From Pogostemon cablin (taxonomy: Eukaryota; Streptophyta; Magnoliopsida; Lamiales; Lamiaceae), in assembly GCA_023678885.1 (NCBI GenBank), contig CM042982.1:7502001-7566000 (forward strand): a stretch of DNA of 64,000 nucleotides, given 5' to 3'. A model generated the notes under the pieces. It made no database searches, had not been told where the DNA came from, and saw only the letters and a list, made by a program, of their open reading frames with translations. Position numbers and translations under genes: made by a program. Positions 24,006-36,800 of this stretch are shown here, piece after piece (within the stretch, counting starts at the first letter, position 1; the number at the start of each line of letters is the position of its first letter).

Positions 24006-24080
24006 AAGTTCTTTGAGCAAAACATTGCAAGTATTACTAGTATGAAGACTGCTATAAGAATTCCCAAAAGCAACCATCAT
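18972..24080 (-). CDS. MAP65: 65-kDa microtubule-associated protein (MAP65/Ase1/PRC1 family)
   Basis: Antiparallel microtubule bundler of cortical arrays, spindle and phragmoplast. Eleven exons on the minus strand close exactly in frame: 24080-24003, 23297-23094, 22331-22068, 21084-20869, 20784-20629, 20536-20377, 20300-20149, 19939-19852, 19771-19698, 19620-19546, 19304-18972, total 1800 nt including TGA (599 residues). Exons 1-5 (about residues 1-306) form the coiled-coil rod (CLEIYRKKVDEA..., LWNLMDTPKEER). The microtubule-binding spectrin-like region carries the family signature WLSACDEEKWLEDYN...RGSHVNLKRAEKAR at about 393-435. The tail (490-599) is basic and Ser/Pro-rich with SPRRS, SPRRN and TPRS, likely kinase sites that control binding. 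An in-frame TAA lies three codons before the chosen ATG. The subfamily was not assigned. Confidence 0.93.
23935..24001. repeat. (GA)n microsatellite at the MAP65 intron 1 donor
   Basis: A nearly pure GA tract of about 66 bases with one AAAG interruption. On the coding strand intron 1 begins directly as GTCTCTCTCT, so the repeat includes the 5' splice site of exon 1 (ends 24003). Confidence 0.95.
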
Positions 24081-27000
24081 TTCCACCGATTACACCTATT
24101 ACAGCTCTTCTTTCTTGAATTTCTTTCCACCAGAGGCACTCTAAATTGCACCCAACAAAGAGAGAGAGAGGAGGATAAAAGTAAGAAACAAAAACCAAAG
24201 CCTTAAAAAAACGCAGACCCTTTAGCTTTACACTTCTCCTTCACAGCAGAAGAAAGGGCAAAAGTGGGAACAGAATATGTTTTCTTTGTCCGTATCCTTC
24301 CTTTATTTATGCTGTCAAAAGATAAGCAAAAAAGACTAAACAACAACACCACCATTTCTGCAACCTCTCTCTCATCCTGCTAACATATCTGAAGCTTTCT
24401 CATTCAAAAGCAACTATATCTATATGGACACGTAACTAACAACCCACAAATGACAAGAAGCTGTTTCTCTGTCCTCTCTTTCTTTAATTTAAAGAGAGAG
24501 ACAGAGAGGAAATGGACCAGTATGAAGAATTAGGTACTGTGGAGAAGAATGGCAAGATTATTATACAATATTAGTAGAAGTAGAAGGTAGGCACCAACCC
24601 AATTATTATTCAGCTGCAGCTTCAACAGCAACATCAACATCAACAACTATTACCGTCGCTACAATTTTCCCCTTTTTTTTGACAATGGGTGAAGAAGAAG
24701 CTGTTAATTCAGGGTTTTCAGAGCTGTGGTGGGGCTAATGCAGGTGGATCTGCGCAGATTAGCATTGGGTTCTATGGGAACAACAGCCGCAGTATATTCT
24801 CGTTGAGTTAACTCTCAAATACTACTCGTAATTTAGTAATGGCGGAAACGCTACTGCCACTCCCATTTTTTCGCTACCTCCACTCCCGCGAGACTATTTT
24901 CGTCGAATCTCAAGTCACGTGAATGTGAAAACATTTACCACGTATTGAAAATTGTGTAGATCATATTATTTTATTTTATTTATTTTAATTTATATTTCTA
25001 TAATGTTTATTTTTTTTTCATTATTAAAAGTTTCACATAAATGGGTTTTCTATTTATTGGAGATTCTACAAATAAAGGGGTAGTTAACTTTGAAAGATTT
25101 TGTACAACTCACATGAGTTAAATATGACATTAAATTGGACCGGCCATGCACTATCAATGTACATAGTACATAAAATAAATAATAGAGTGGTGAATTTATT
25201 TAATCACATCAAGTTTACTTAATGTTTTCTTTTTTTTTTTAATGTTTGAATGTCATAACACAAGGATGAAATTTTATTGTGATATTTTCCAAAGACTTTT
25301 ATCCCGTATGAACCCATTTTACAAAATATTACTCTTATTAATAATAAATTATTACTCATTTCAAAATGAATGTGAAAAATTCACTACACTCAAATGCAAG
25401 AAATAATTTGTATCTTTAAAGTTAATCCGATTATTTGTTATATTTATGTTAATAAAAATCTACCATTTATATTTATATATAAACTTAATCTAAAATTTAT
25501 TTATAAAAAAAAGTGTACGTATGAACCGAGTTTACACTAGACTACTTAATATTTAAATGATTTATACTCAATATTTAAATTTTTTTTTTCTTATTATTTT
25601 AGGTGTAAAAATTATTCTATCTTACACATCACTACTCACCTCTTATACTATTATACATACCATATTTAAAACTCAAAACAGACATATATTACTACTATTC
25701 ATTTGATTTTCAAAATATTGATTTTCAAACCAAACCATATAAACCAAAAACAAATATAGCCACTAAATGTTCGATCCTCGTGATTATTTATTTATATATG
25801 AATTAATTGCAAGAAAAATTACAAATTTTACTTATATTACAAATTAATCTCCATTTTTAAGTAATTGCAAAAAAAACTCATCTTTAAGCATTGTTTTAAA
25901 AAGTATAATTTTTTTTTTTTAAAAAGAACCTCATCTTTAATTACACCTTTGAAAATTATATCCCACGTTTGGTGCGTTTTGCAACAATATTGAAGATAGA
26001 TTTTTTTTTATGTATAATTTTTTAAAGATGAAAATTTATTTATAATAAAATAAAAAGTGTGATTTTTCTTTCAATTATTCTTTTATAAAACTAGTTTTCC
26101 TTTGATGTAAAAATTGTTATCAAGTCTCATAATTCCTTATAATAATTACACCAAAGATATAATATTTGCATCACCCATCAAGGAATTAATTTAGAAAGAA
26201 AAAAATTGATCAAAAATAAAGAAATAAATAAAATCCAGTAAATTATTAGATGAAATAAAATGGGGCTTATATTTTTAAAAGAGTGTAACAAATTTATTTG
26301 TCTTATATGTTAGTTAGCCTCCATTACCGAGGTACGCGATAAAGCATGCATAATATAAAAATTTATATGACAAAAATGAGTGGTAGCCTTATATATAATC
26401 AATGATTGGTACAATTTTATAACATATTTAATATAATAATCTCATTTATATTTTTATTTAATTGTTGAACACATAGTATAATTTAGTGGATTAGGTTGCA
26501 GCAGTCCAATCATCAACGCCTAAAAGACATATTCAGCAAACCCTTATAATTAAGTATATGATTAATTAATCAAACCTAAATAATTAATGAAACATCTATT
26601 CTAATTATAGTCTAAGCCACAGGTATACCATTAATTAATCCTCAATAATTATACACTATATTGCTAGTTTTAGCCTCACTATTATTTTATACACACACAC
26701 AAAATCTCCAGAAGATATATAGGAATATTTTATTTTAGACATTTTTAATACCTTGAATTACAAAGACATTAAATAAAATAGTTACCTAATTAAATTAACC
26801 TATCAATTTTAAAGTGCAACAGTAAATCCTAGAATCACCATTAGCTTCGAGCTATTGCTTAAGGTCATGTTCAGTTACACTAGTCATTATATTGGCAATT
26901 AAATATGATATGATCACATCAATAACTATTAAAGCATGTTTGTTTTAATCATTTTGAAAGTGAAAAATTCAAGTTCATAAAATACTACTCTGTATAGTAT

Positions 27001-27999
27001 TTATATTTATTATACGTACGATCTCATTAACGTTATTATTGTGATTATTATTTAATTTTTATTTTTTCTAAACATGCATATCCTCTCATGCTTTTGTATT
27101 CTCTAATAATTTAATAAATAAATTATTTTTACAACATATTATTCCTTTTCGAAATCCTGTTTTGTTACAATTCAACGATTTAAACATATTTTCAATTCAT
27201 ATTATTGAATTCTAGCTATTATTCACAATTAGTGAGAATAATTTAATTTAAAGTCAAATTTTAGTTTAAATTTCAATTTAGGATATATATATATATATGT
27301 GTGTGTGTGTGTTCCAATTTAGTATTAAATTTGATTTCTATTATAAGACCTAATTTTTAATTTTTTTCTCAATTCAAGACTTGTAATAAAATTTATTTTT
27401 TCACTTATATATATATATATATATGGTAAAAAAGAAAATTTTAAACATTTAAATGTAACTCTTTTAAATTGGAGCCCATAAGAAGAAAAAAAAGGTAAGG
27501 TGGGGTGGGGGTGGGGGGGGGGGGGGGCGGGGGTGGCGTCGTTAAAATATGAGTAGAGTACAGTGTTGTAGAATAGAAGGTGAGAATACATGCAAGAAAA
27601 TGACAATGTAACAATTGCGTAGAAAGTATATAGCCAAAGGAAGTATTCTGTTCAACTTTCATTTTCTTATGAAATGGGTGGGCCCTCTCATAAAATACAC
27701 TCGAGGTGGGCTCCACTTCTTGTCTAAATGGAAATTAGTAGGGTACACTAACCACAAAGTGAACATAAGAAAGATGAATAAAGGCTATTATTATGATTAT
27801 AATTGTTGTTATAAAGAAAGCTAATTGCATTACCTTTACCCCATATCTAAAAGGTATGTAAAAGAAATTTGCAAGTGGGCCTAATTAATTATTAACCTAA
27901 AAATCAAGCATCTAATTCTAACTATGTACCTTGGATATGGGTAATTAATCTACATTTTATTTCCTAACTATTATTGGTAAGTTGAATAATCGGAGGTGG
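24081..27999. other. MAP65 5' region, then AT-rich intergenic
   Basis: About 24081-24830 is probably MAP65 5' UTR and promoter, with GA/CT-rich tracts (for example 24490-24515). From 24830 to 28000 the DNA is AT-rich with short TA, TG and poly-T runs (27286-27311, 27407-27423). No gene was recognised. Confidence 0.4.
27502..27537 (+). repeat. G-run capable of G-quadruplex formation
   Basis: Consists of TGGGGTGGGGGTG, an uninterrupted run of G, then CGGGGGTGG: at least four runs of four or more G within 36 bases. Confidence 0.85.
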
Positions 28000-29640
28000 A
28001 ACGAGCTGAAATGAGCTGAAAAACACCCAACTCGAGTTGCAAGGTCTTACTCGACTTGCAACTCGAGTCGAGTTGAGGGTCGAGCAGAGTCAGAAGTTGT
28101 CTAGTAGCTCAACTCGAGTTGCAAGGTCCAACTCGACTTGCAATTCGAGTCGAGTTAGTCGAGTTAGGTGCCAAGGAAATTTCAGGTTCTGACATGAGTT
28201 AACAGGCGAGAGCTCGAGTTACCCAACTCTAGTCGAGCTGGGTCAGGCCAAGTCGAGCAGCAAGTCGAGTAGGGCAGAACAGTGTCCAAAAACGTCCAGT
28301 GAGCCAACTCGAGTTGCAAGACATAACTCGACTTGCAACTCGAGTCGAGTTAGGTTCAGGGGATTGTCCAGGTTTCAGAGTCACGCAACTCGACTTGACA
28401 GGCAGCAACTCGAGTTGCAGCTCGAGTCGAGCTGGGTAAAAAGTAGGAAAAAGTCAGAAAATTCCAGAAGCTTCTAGAAAGTTCTCAAGGGGTATAAATG
28501 CACAATTGGTGCGAAAATTAAAGGGGGAATCACATTTTGGAGTAGTTTCTAAAATCAAAACACACACTTTCTCACCATACCTTCACACATACATTCAAAT
28601 TCATCCATCTTTTACACTTTTCATCCTTTCAATCCATTGGTTCTCACTAAATTCATCCATCACTCTATCATTCCATCAATTTGAGAAGAGAAGATCCTCA
28701 TAGATTGAAGAATTGAGCATGTTGGAAGGAAGGAAGACAATCTTCACAAAAGGGAAGCCGATCTACTTTTCAATTGCTATTTTTCTTCATATTTTGGCTC
28801 AAATGGAGCAAGCCTTTGAATGTATTTATTTGAACATCATGTATAGTGGCTAATCCTATAGTAGGGCTAATCATATGATTGGTTGAGAAGAATGCTAGAT
28901 ATGTAGGATTTGAGATGTTGAATTGAGTTACTTTTGGACTTCCTTTTATGATTAATGATTAATGTTTCATTTCAATATGTGTGTGATTAAATTCTCTTTT
29001 TATAGTATTATGATGGTCAATCCAATAGTATGATTAGGTGTTTAATTGAATCATATGTTAAGATGAGCATGCATGTTAGTGTGAGGGGAAGTAAGTCATA
29101 CCTTTCTTGTGCTTAGAACATTCATAGGAAGACACTTGAGAAATTGAGTGAAAAGAAACAACTTATGATCTTAGTACCTTAATGGGAATTGAGAGTAAGA
29201 CAATCCTAAGAGACTTAGACTTGTCAAAGAGTCGAGAACCTAATTGTTTTGGCCATAGGGATTAGGGGTAAAAACGTGATTGCTTTTAGTCCATAATTAA
29301 TGAAGTTCATTGTTGAAGATCATGCGTATCTAGTTAGTTTCTTAATCATGAGTATGATTAGTCTTTCTCTCTTCTTAAATACATTCTATACCCATTCCAT
29401 TCATCTTGTTACTTGTTGATATTTGATACTATTAGTTGTTAATTGATTTCTTTAGTTAATTGATTAGAGTAAGCATTAGTATAAAACCAAACCTTCAATC
29501 TTGTCACTCTTACAAAGCACAATCAATGACAAATCCGGATACAACTATGAGTTTACTTTCCCTTGGGACGACATACTTATAAATTTTGTTACTTGGTCAT
29601 ACGTGTACAACAACGATAGAATACTCTTACTCTAAAATAA
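28000..29640 (+). mobile_element. Probable solo LTR or LTR fragment with CTCGAG-repeat enhancer block
   Basis: Shows the order expected of a plant LTR: repeats with CTCGAGTT/GACTTGCAACTCGAGTC units (about 28029-28435), a TATA box GGTATAAATG at 28491-28500, then a long non-coding R/U5-like stretch, and near 29560 CCCTTGGGACGACA...TTACTTGGTCA, which resembles the CCTTGGGTTCAACA...AACTTGGTCA end of the LTR-like insertion at 50005-51664. Exact ends and a target-site duplication were not found, so boundaries are approximate and the class is inferred. Confidence 0.45.
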
Positions 29641-29818
29641 TTTTGATACCAAAAATGAGGCTAAGAACACCTATAAACTCTACATACTCTCCACTGCATA
29701 CAAGAGCCTCTTAAGTCTTATTTTGAGAGGTTGTTTCTATATTGCGGTTGTGGGATTCGATTATTGGTACAAGATGTCGTCTCTATAACCAGTGGAGCTG
29801 CCTATGACAAATCATATA

Positions 29819-30018
29819 CTCCCTCCGTCCGGTTATAAGGTGTGCTTTTGCTTTTTGCACGTGAATTAAGGAGTATTATTATTATATGTAAAGTGGGTAG
29901 TTGTATTAAAGGGTGGTGGGCCATATTGTGTACTTTTTTACTAAATATGGGAAATTGATACCTTTGAACCGGACGCCAAAAATAGGAAAATTGACACCTT
30001 AGAAGCGGATGAAGGGAG
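29819..30018. mobile_element. Stowaway-type MITE
   Basis: Termini CTCCCTCCGTCCGGTTATAAG and AAGCGGATGAAGGGAG, flanked by TA. About 200 bp. Confidence 0.8.
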
Positions 30019-32298
30019 TAGTATATTATGTGTGTTAGGTGAGAGTAATAAATTTATAAATAAGATGTACTTTTAAGATTGTGAATTGATATGATTTTAT
30101 TTTTTGTATATTGAAGTTTAATATATAACGAACGAAAATGAAAAATGTGAAATAAATGGAATATGGAGAAAGATCTCAAATATATGAAGTTTAATACATG
30201 GCTCTACTTTATTTAGACCTCTGATCCAACTATTTATTTTAATTAGTTATCTTCTAGCCCAGAACCTAACACATATGATTGTTATAAGTTTGTACAAAGC
30301 CACAACTGATTGCTATTACAAGTACTATATTGAAGAAGTTGTAACTAATTAAGTAAATTATTTAAATTTCAGGGACCAATAAATAAATTACAAGATGTGT
30401 GTGTGAAGTACAAGGTTACTGGGTGAGGAAGTAGACAATAATGAGATAAATGTATTAAAAGGTGGGTACATGTATGGCTGGTACCAGTAATAATACAAGG
30501 TTATACTATTCAACAAAATTAAATTTATGTCCCTTCTTGCCCTAAACTAGAGGACATATGGTCCTACGGTTGACTTTTAAAACTCTGTTTGACCCTTCAA
30601 CATGTGGTTTATATTTTAAGTAATGTAGAATCTGGGTCTAAAGTTTAAAATCTATAATATCAAATATATTGAGCTTATTACCAACTCTATTAAAGAAGGT
30701 TAATTGATTTGGTCAGGTGTAGATAAGATCCCTCAATCTTTTTGATCCAGATTATTCTTTTTAAAAAATGACAAAAAATTGTGTGTAATAAAAAGTTACT
30801 CCCTCCTATCTATTTTACGCACTTATTCTTGTGTACATAATATAAGAAAAAAAAATTGTTTGGGTGTAAAAGTTTAAAAAAAGAAAATGGGTGTAAAATT
30901 AATGAGGGATATTTTGAATAATCTAATGAAAAAAATGTATAAAATTGTTGGGCTAAGAATAAAAAGTAAGTGATAATTTTTAGTATGATGTTATTGTAAT
31001 GATGTTAATATTGTAGAATGCTACTTTTAGAACTTAGAAGTGTATATAAATTTTGTGAAGAACGAAAATCAAAAGTATAAACAAATTAGAAAGACAAAGG
31101 GAGTAATGGATATGCACAGTCAATTGTGTGTATACCTCCTTCAATTATTAGTTGAAAACATATATATACCTCTATTCCTAGCATTTATCTTTACTTTCTT
31201 GGCATATACTTAAGAAATATAATATTTTAACGTGTGGTAATCGATGAGTAGATTTAAATGATACACTCAATTTTAAAATCTTAATTTTAATTTGAATTTA
31301 TAACAAATTGTATAATAATATAAAACTTTTTAGGCATATTAATTTTTAGAAATATGACCACGCTTGTTAAAAAGAAAATATAAAATGATGAAATGCTCAA
31401 AAAAAAAAAATGAATAAACTTTATGATGGTACGTTGAAAGTATGTTAAATTCTAGACATGAAAGATTAAACTATAGAAATGAAATAATACACAAATCATG
31501 CATAGTCCACAAATAGAATAAGAGCAAGTATAAAATAACGCAGCAAAATGCTATGAGTACAATCCGCTGCATAAAAGTTTTTGCCAAAATAATTATAGAA
31601 TTTCATTTTATATTGTACCGCTAAAAAGCAACGCCTTCATTCACATCTCAATCTCACACTTAAATAGTTAAATTATCATGAATATCAAGAAATATTACGT
31701 TCTCACTTATTTTAAGAGTATTTTAATATATTTTTAATAAATAATTATAAAATACGTTGTGTGTAAGATAAAATTATAATATTAAAATTAAAGTGTATTG
31801 TAAAATTATTGTGTATTTTTCATAAAATGATACGACACAAAATACAAATGACCAGAACTGAAAATTTTAATATTTTTCAACATAAAAGAATTAAAAATAA
31901 ACCAAAAAATTAATAATCAAAATCGACAAATAATAATCAAAATTGAATTATTAGGACCATTTATAAATTTGAACATACTTGAACGACGAAATATATTATT
32001 TTTTCCATATAACCTATCTTCATAGATTATATTCTATGAAATACAAAAGGAGAGAGATTGATTTTCATTTCTTAGGCTTGGTATGAGATTATATGGATCA
32101 AAATTTCTCAATCGTTTTTATTCATTTAATGATTTTTATTACTTATTTCAATCAACTCCATTTTCATTATCATTATCATCGTTTAATAATTTCCACTATT
32201 ATTCTCAGATTAATTTGAACCATGTAGCTCCAAAGGGTGTGTATTCATTTGTACCAATTCAAAAAATACATGTAGTACTTCTTAATAGGAAAAACTCG
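30019..32298. other. AT-rich intergenic with one MITE
   Basis: No gene was recognised. It contains the MITE at 30799-31103. Low-complexity AT DNA dominates 31200-32080. Confidence 0.4.
30799..31103. mobile_element. Stowaway-type MITE, diverged
   Basis: Termini CTCCCTCCTATCTATTTT and AATTAGAAAGACAAAGGGAG, flanked by TA. Confidence 0.65.
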
Positions 32299-32537
32299 CC
32301 CCAGGGCATAGCTCAAGTGGTAGAAGGGAGGGTGGAAAGACCTTCCAGCTGAGCTTGGTTGCTGCAGGGTGGGAGTTCGAATCTCGCCTTTGGCATGGAT
32401 TTGGCCCCTTGTAAGCACAAGTTTAACAGTGAGCCCTCCCTATAAGCCACTTGAGGCACATCCTGCGATTTACATCCTCCACCAATCCCCAGTTTACATA
32501 AGGTCTCTAGCAATCCCCAGTTTACATAAGGTCTCTG
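32299..32537 (+). mobile_element. tRNA-derived SINE, long copy
   Basis: Same family as 7194-7364: A box TAGCTCAAGTGGTAGA, B box AGTTCGAATCTC. This copy has an extra middle block (GGCCCCTTGTAAGCAC...CCTATAAGCCAC) shared with the degenerate copy at 3667-3808. At its 3' end CAATCCCCAGTTTACATAAG is tandemly duplicated (32483-32537). Confidence 0.75.
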
Positions 32538-32569
32538 ACCCTCATTACTTGGAACGGACGGAGGGAGTA

Positions 32570-32813
32570 TACAATTATAAGGAAAAATGTATACAATTTG
32601 TTTGTTTTTTTTAATGAAAATTTGAGTGTAAAAAGGTATACAACTATTAAAAAATATTTATACACTATTGAATAAAAAGTTATACACATATGGATGCTAG
32701 TTTTTTTTAATGAAAAATTGAGTGTGAAAAAATATACAATTATTAAGAAACATGTATACAAAATAGAATAAAATATTATACACATATGGATGCACTCTTG
32801 CACCCGGGTGCAA
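32570..32813. repeat. Repeat with a CCCGGGTGCA end, copy 1
   Basis: Shares internal words (ACACATATGGATG, TTTTTTAATGAAAAATT, TGTATACAAAATAGAATAAA) and the end CACTTGCACCCGGGTGCA-type sequence with 41651-41933. It contains an internal tandem duplication of about 110 bp. Not assigned to a superfamily. Confidence 0.65.
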
Positions 32814-33256
32814 CTAATATAAACTCTTAAATGATAGGTCTTGATTAGATGAATGATACGTATAGAAGAAAATTATTTCCTAAAAAGAAAAAAATATAAA
32901 CTCTAAAAATAATGTTTGAATTTTCTTCATCTTTTAGGTGTCAATCATATAATCAAATCATATAATCAATCATATAATTAGTGATATAGAAAATAATATA
33001 CAAGATACAAAAAAAATTCCTTAAATGATGAAAAACCAAAAGAACAAAAAATTCTGTTCACTCCAAAAATATTTTGGTACTAATTTAAGTTTGTGGCTTC
33101 TTTTTAAGGTTACCTCCAATGATAGGGAGTAAATCCTCATTTTTTGAGGATTTGATACCATTTTAACTCCAATGATGATGTCATTTCATCCTTAAATTTG
33201 AGGATTATTCCCCAAATTTGATACTATCTTTAATCCATCCTCATTCTTTTTTTTTA

Positions 33257-33257
33257 A

Positions 33258-33304
<47 letters not shown>
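33257..33304 (+). repeat. (TTA)n microsatellite
   Basis: About 16 uninterrupted ATT/TTA units. Confidence 0.95.
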
Positions 33305-33850
33305 GGTGATTTGAAGAAACTATTGGAAAAACATATCATCAAATCACCAAAAATTTGGTGATGTGGTGATTTGAGAAAAACAACCCCATTGGGTTGCCTT
33401 TTTATCATCTATTTTTAGAATTTATTAGCTTTCTAATTTAGATTTTTTTTCCGTTAATTATTCACCGTTAAACCTGAAATGTATATTACTATTTTACCTA
33501 AGTTTAAGACTTATATCATTTACATTTACGAATTATTATATTAACTCATTAAGATTCTTATCGTCAACTATTCAAAACTAAATGGGTGCACTATGAAAAC
33601 TAAAATATAGAGATATCCAATCAAGTAAATGGGAAAACATCAATCTGGTAACAAATGCATGTATGCTGGGCGGCCAATAATGACAAAAGCTAAATTAAAT
33701 TCATGTCTTGATAGGATGGAATCACGAATGGTCCTTGAGATGGTCCTAATGGACCCAGGTGTTAAAAAACACTACTTCCAAAACTTAGGCAAAAGATGCA
33801 CAACCACTTACCAGTTCAACTGTGGATATATCAAGAGCCAGCTATGCATT

Positions 33851-36800
33851 TTATCCATTCGATGATCTTCCATGATTCGGTTGAGGTTCTAATATATGCT
33901 CCAGGATCATTCTCACGGAACCCATTATGTCCTCTTCGTTGCACGACGTGACAAACTTCACTGCAATTACCATTTTTGAGTATGTTGATGAGCATCAATG
34001 ACTGAGCTCAGCATATTAATATCGCGAAGGCCAGATATATGTAAATCCAAAATTATTCATTGCATGGCTTTAAATGTTTTCTGCAGTAAAAGAGTAAACA
34101 ATCTAGTACCCTTGCATTCTGAAACGAAGTACTCACTCAATTTTAGTATATATGTCATTTTAAATATTTCTTGATTATATAAAAATGGGTGACACCAGAG
34201 TTTTACAAAATGCTATGGTAAACAGCTAAAGTGATAAACATCAAATTTGGTAGTTAAAAAGACAACCATATATCATTAGTTTACCTACAAAATGATGGGA
34301 AAAATAATTAGCATAAAGATCCACTCATTACTCTTTTAAAGTTCCATTTACCCCTCTTGCAGGTAATGAATGAGTTACTGATTAATCAAATTATAGTTCA
34401 ATTTAGGATTGATTAATCAAACTATAGTTCAAAATTAGGATTTACAATCTAGAGAAACATTGACCTGATGGCGATTAGTTTTTCCCCAGCTCAAGGCACC
34501 TATAGGCATATGACAATTGGTGACAACAATGTCTTTGATTTCATTCAATATAATTACTACCCCACCAGATTTTGCTAATGAACTAACCCTCTTTCTACTC
34601 TCAATCTCAAAGATCGAAAGTTGGAGAAAGATAATTTTAACATTATATTTCTTCAGGCATTCATTCTCAGTTCACCATTGTGCATAATTATTATGTGACA
34701 ATTCTAAGATTAACGACAAAAAAAAAGTCTAATAACAAGCATAATTAGTTTTAAAAGGGTAAGATTTAGATTATCCCAGAACCAATAGTTCTATAACCTA
34801 ATCTGCACGCATTAAAATATTAGCCCCACTATTGACTATACTAATGATTTTTCTTTTTTAATCACATGTTGAAACTTCATTATCAGTTCAAGCATTCCAC
34901 ATATTTAATAGAATTTGGATTTCAAATCAACTATACACGACTTATCTAAATCAACAATATTCCAAATAAAAAAATAAAAAAAATCTTACATTCACGAAAC
35001 AATGCGGAGTAAGACCAGATATTACAAATTTAAATGAAATAGGAGTATACTCTACTACTCTTAGGAGATGATAAAGTACCTTTTTTTCCCCAAATTAACG
35101 GGTTTTGCTAATATTTTAGTATTCAGAAGAGAGCCCTAAAAAATACTCCCTTTGTCCCGCACTTAACTTCAAAAGTATTGTAGGTACGTAGTTTAAGAAA
35201 GATTGTTTTTTGACCAACTTTATTGATTGTTTAGGCGTATTGTGGTATTTTAAGGTAATAAATAAAATATATAGTGTGTTATGTGCATTGGGTGAGAGTG
35301 GTATTTTTGAAATTAAGATACTTTTTGAGGTTATTTGTTGATGTGATGTTATCTTTTTTTGGATGGTGAAAATAATTATGGGACGGAGGGAGTAATATAT
35401 TTTTACAATTTCTAGCATTCAAAATGGTTATAGACATAGCTACGTGATGTCCCAAAATATGGGTGCAAGTATAATTTCAGATATAGCTACCAAAGGAAAC
35501 TAGTAGGTACAAATTGTTTATTAAGCCTACAGAGATTTAATTTCCTCTAATTACTAATATGCAGAACTAGCTCCAAGAAATTCAAGAACCTGCTGCCTAG
35601 CCTAATGAACCCCACCCATGCAAATTAAATAAAAAAAAGGGACGACAACTATAAGTGCTAAGAAAATACATAATCTTTTTGTTTCTTTTTTTAATGTTGG
35701 CAAAAGTATAACAAGGACCAATAACAAGCACTATTGATTCTTGATCAATATTGATTTGAACTATAAAAGGTTAAATCAAATTTAATCCTTCAATATTGTC
35801 ATCAGTTTCACAATTTTTTTGTACTCATTGTTGGATGTATCACAAACAGTTATACTCCATGTATTCATGTTTTTAAATTCAGCTAATCTAATGACCTTCC
35901 AAGTGAATATCAAGTGTACTACTACTCAAGTGTACATTGTATTGGAACAACAGTTAAAACATTATTTGTTCATTCATTTTGACATTGCTATAAATAAATT
36001 CATAAGTCTTCTCTAAAGGATTTTTTCCACCTTTTTAGCAGGCCTGAAATAATTGTAGTACTACTTTTTAACTAAAAGCAAAATAATGTGATTCTTATTG
36101 AAACATATTTGTAAAACATATTTTATATGAGAATAAATAAGTATTATACTACTTATTATTTTCTCCATATGTAGGAATCTCATTTAAATAAGAATATATT
36201 TTTTAAAAAGTTATATTTAAAAAAAATGAGTTCATATTAAGCATCACATAAACAAAAGTACATATAATTAGGACCAAGAGATAGCAAAGAGAATAAAACT
36301 AGGATTAATTATGGAGTGGTGAAAATTAATAGGATTAAGAATAAGAGATCGGTAAAAAGTGAACTTTGTCTATACAACTAGCTTAGTCAGGCAAAATAAG
36401 AGGGAGCAAGGAGTTTAAAAAAAAAGGAGATAAAAAAAGTACTAGCATTTAATTTTTTACTTTCAATATTTTTATCATTATGGAGTATATCATATTTAAG
36501 AATCAAATTATGTACACATAGGGTACTGGTGCACCTAGTTAGTAAGAATCGTTAAATAAAAAAACTGATCAATGACTACCCTTAGATTAATTAAAATTTT
36601 TAAAAATAAAAATAATTGTACCCTAAAAAACTACCTATCAACCCTAGGTGCACCGATGTATCCGGTGCACTATAGAATAACGCCATATATAGATCCATAA
36701 TAATTGCTTTCATGCTTTATAACTGCTATTTATATTAGGATTGCAATTTTTCATTACTTTATAGATATATCTAATTAAGTGCAAGAAAAAGAAACACTAT

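Larger units (their letters stand above)
32538..33850. other. Repeat-rich DNA downstream of CYCJ18
   Basis: A lone Stowaway terminus (CGGACGGAGGGAG, about 32553-32567) is followed by the CCCGGG-terminated repeat (32570-32813), then AT-rich DNA with a TTA tract. The last part is presumably CYCJ18 3' UTR. Confidence 0.4.

Noticed and set aside
23886..24086. MAP65 start two codons upstream of 24080
   Set aside because: The upstream codon is GTG, with an in-frame TAA immediately before; the first ATG at 24080 is the better start.
23922..24206. Arg/Glu-repeat ORF
   Set aside because: Translation of the GA microsatellite antisense to MAP65 exon 1.
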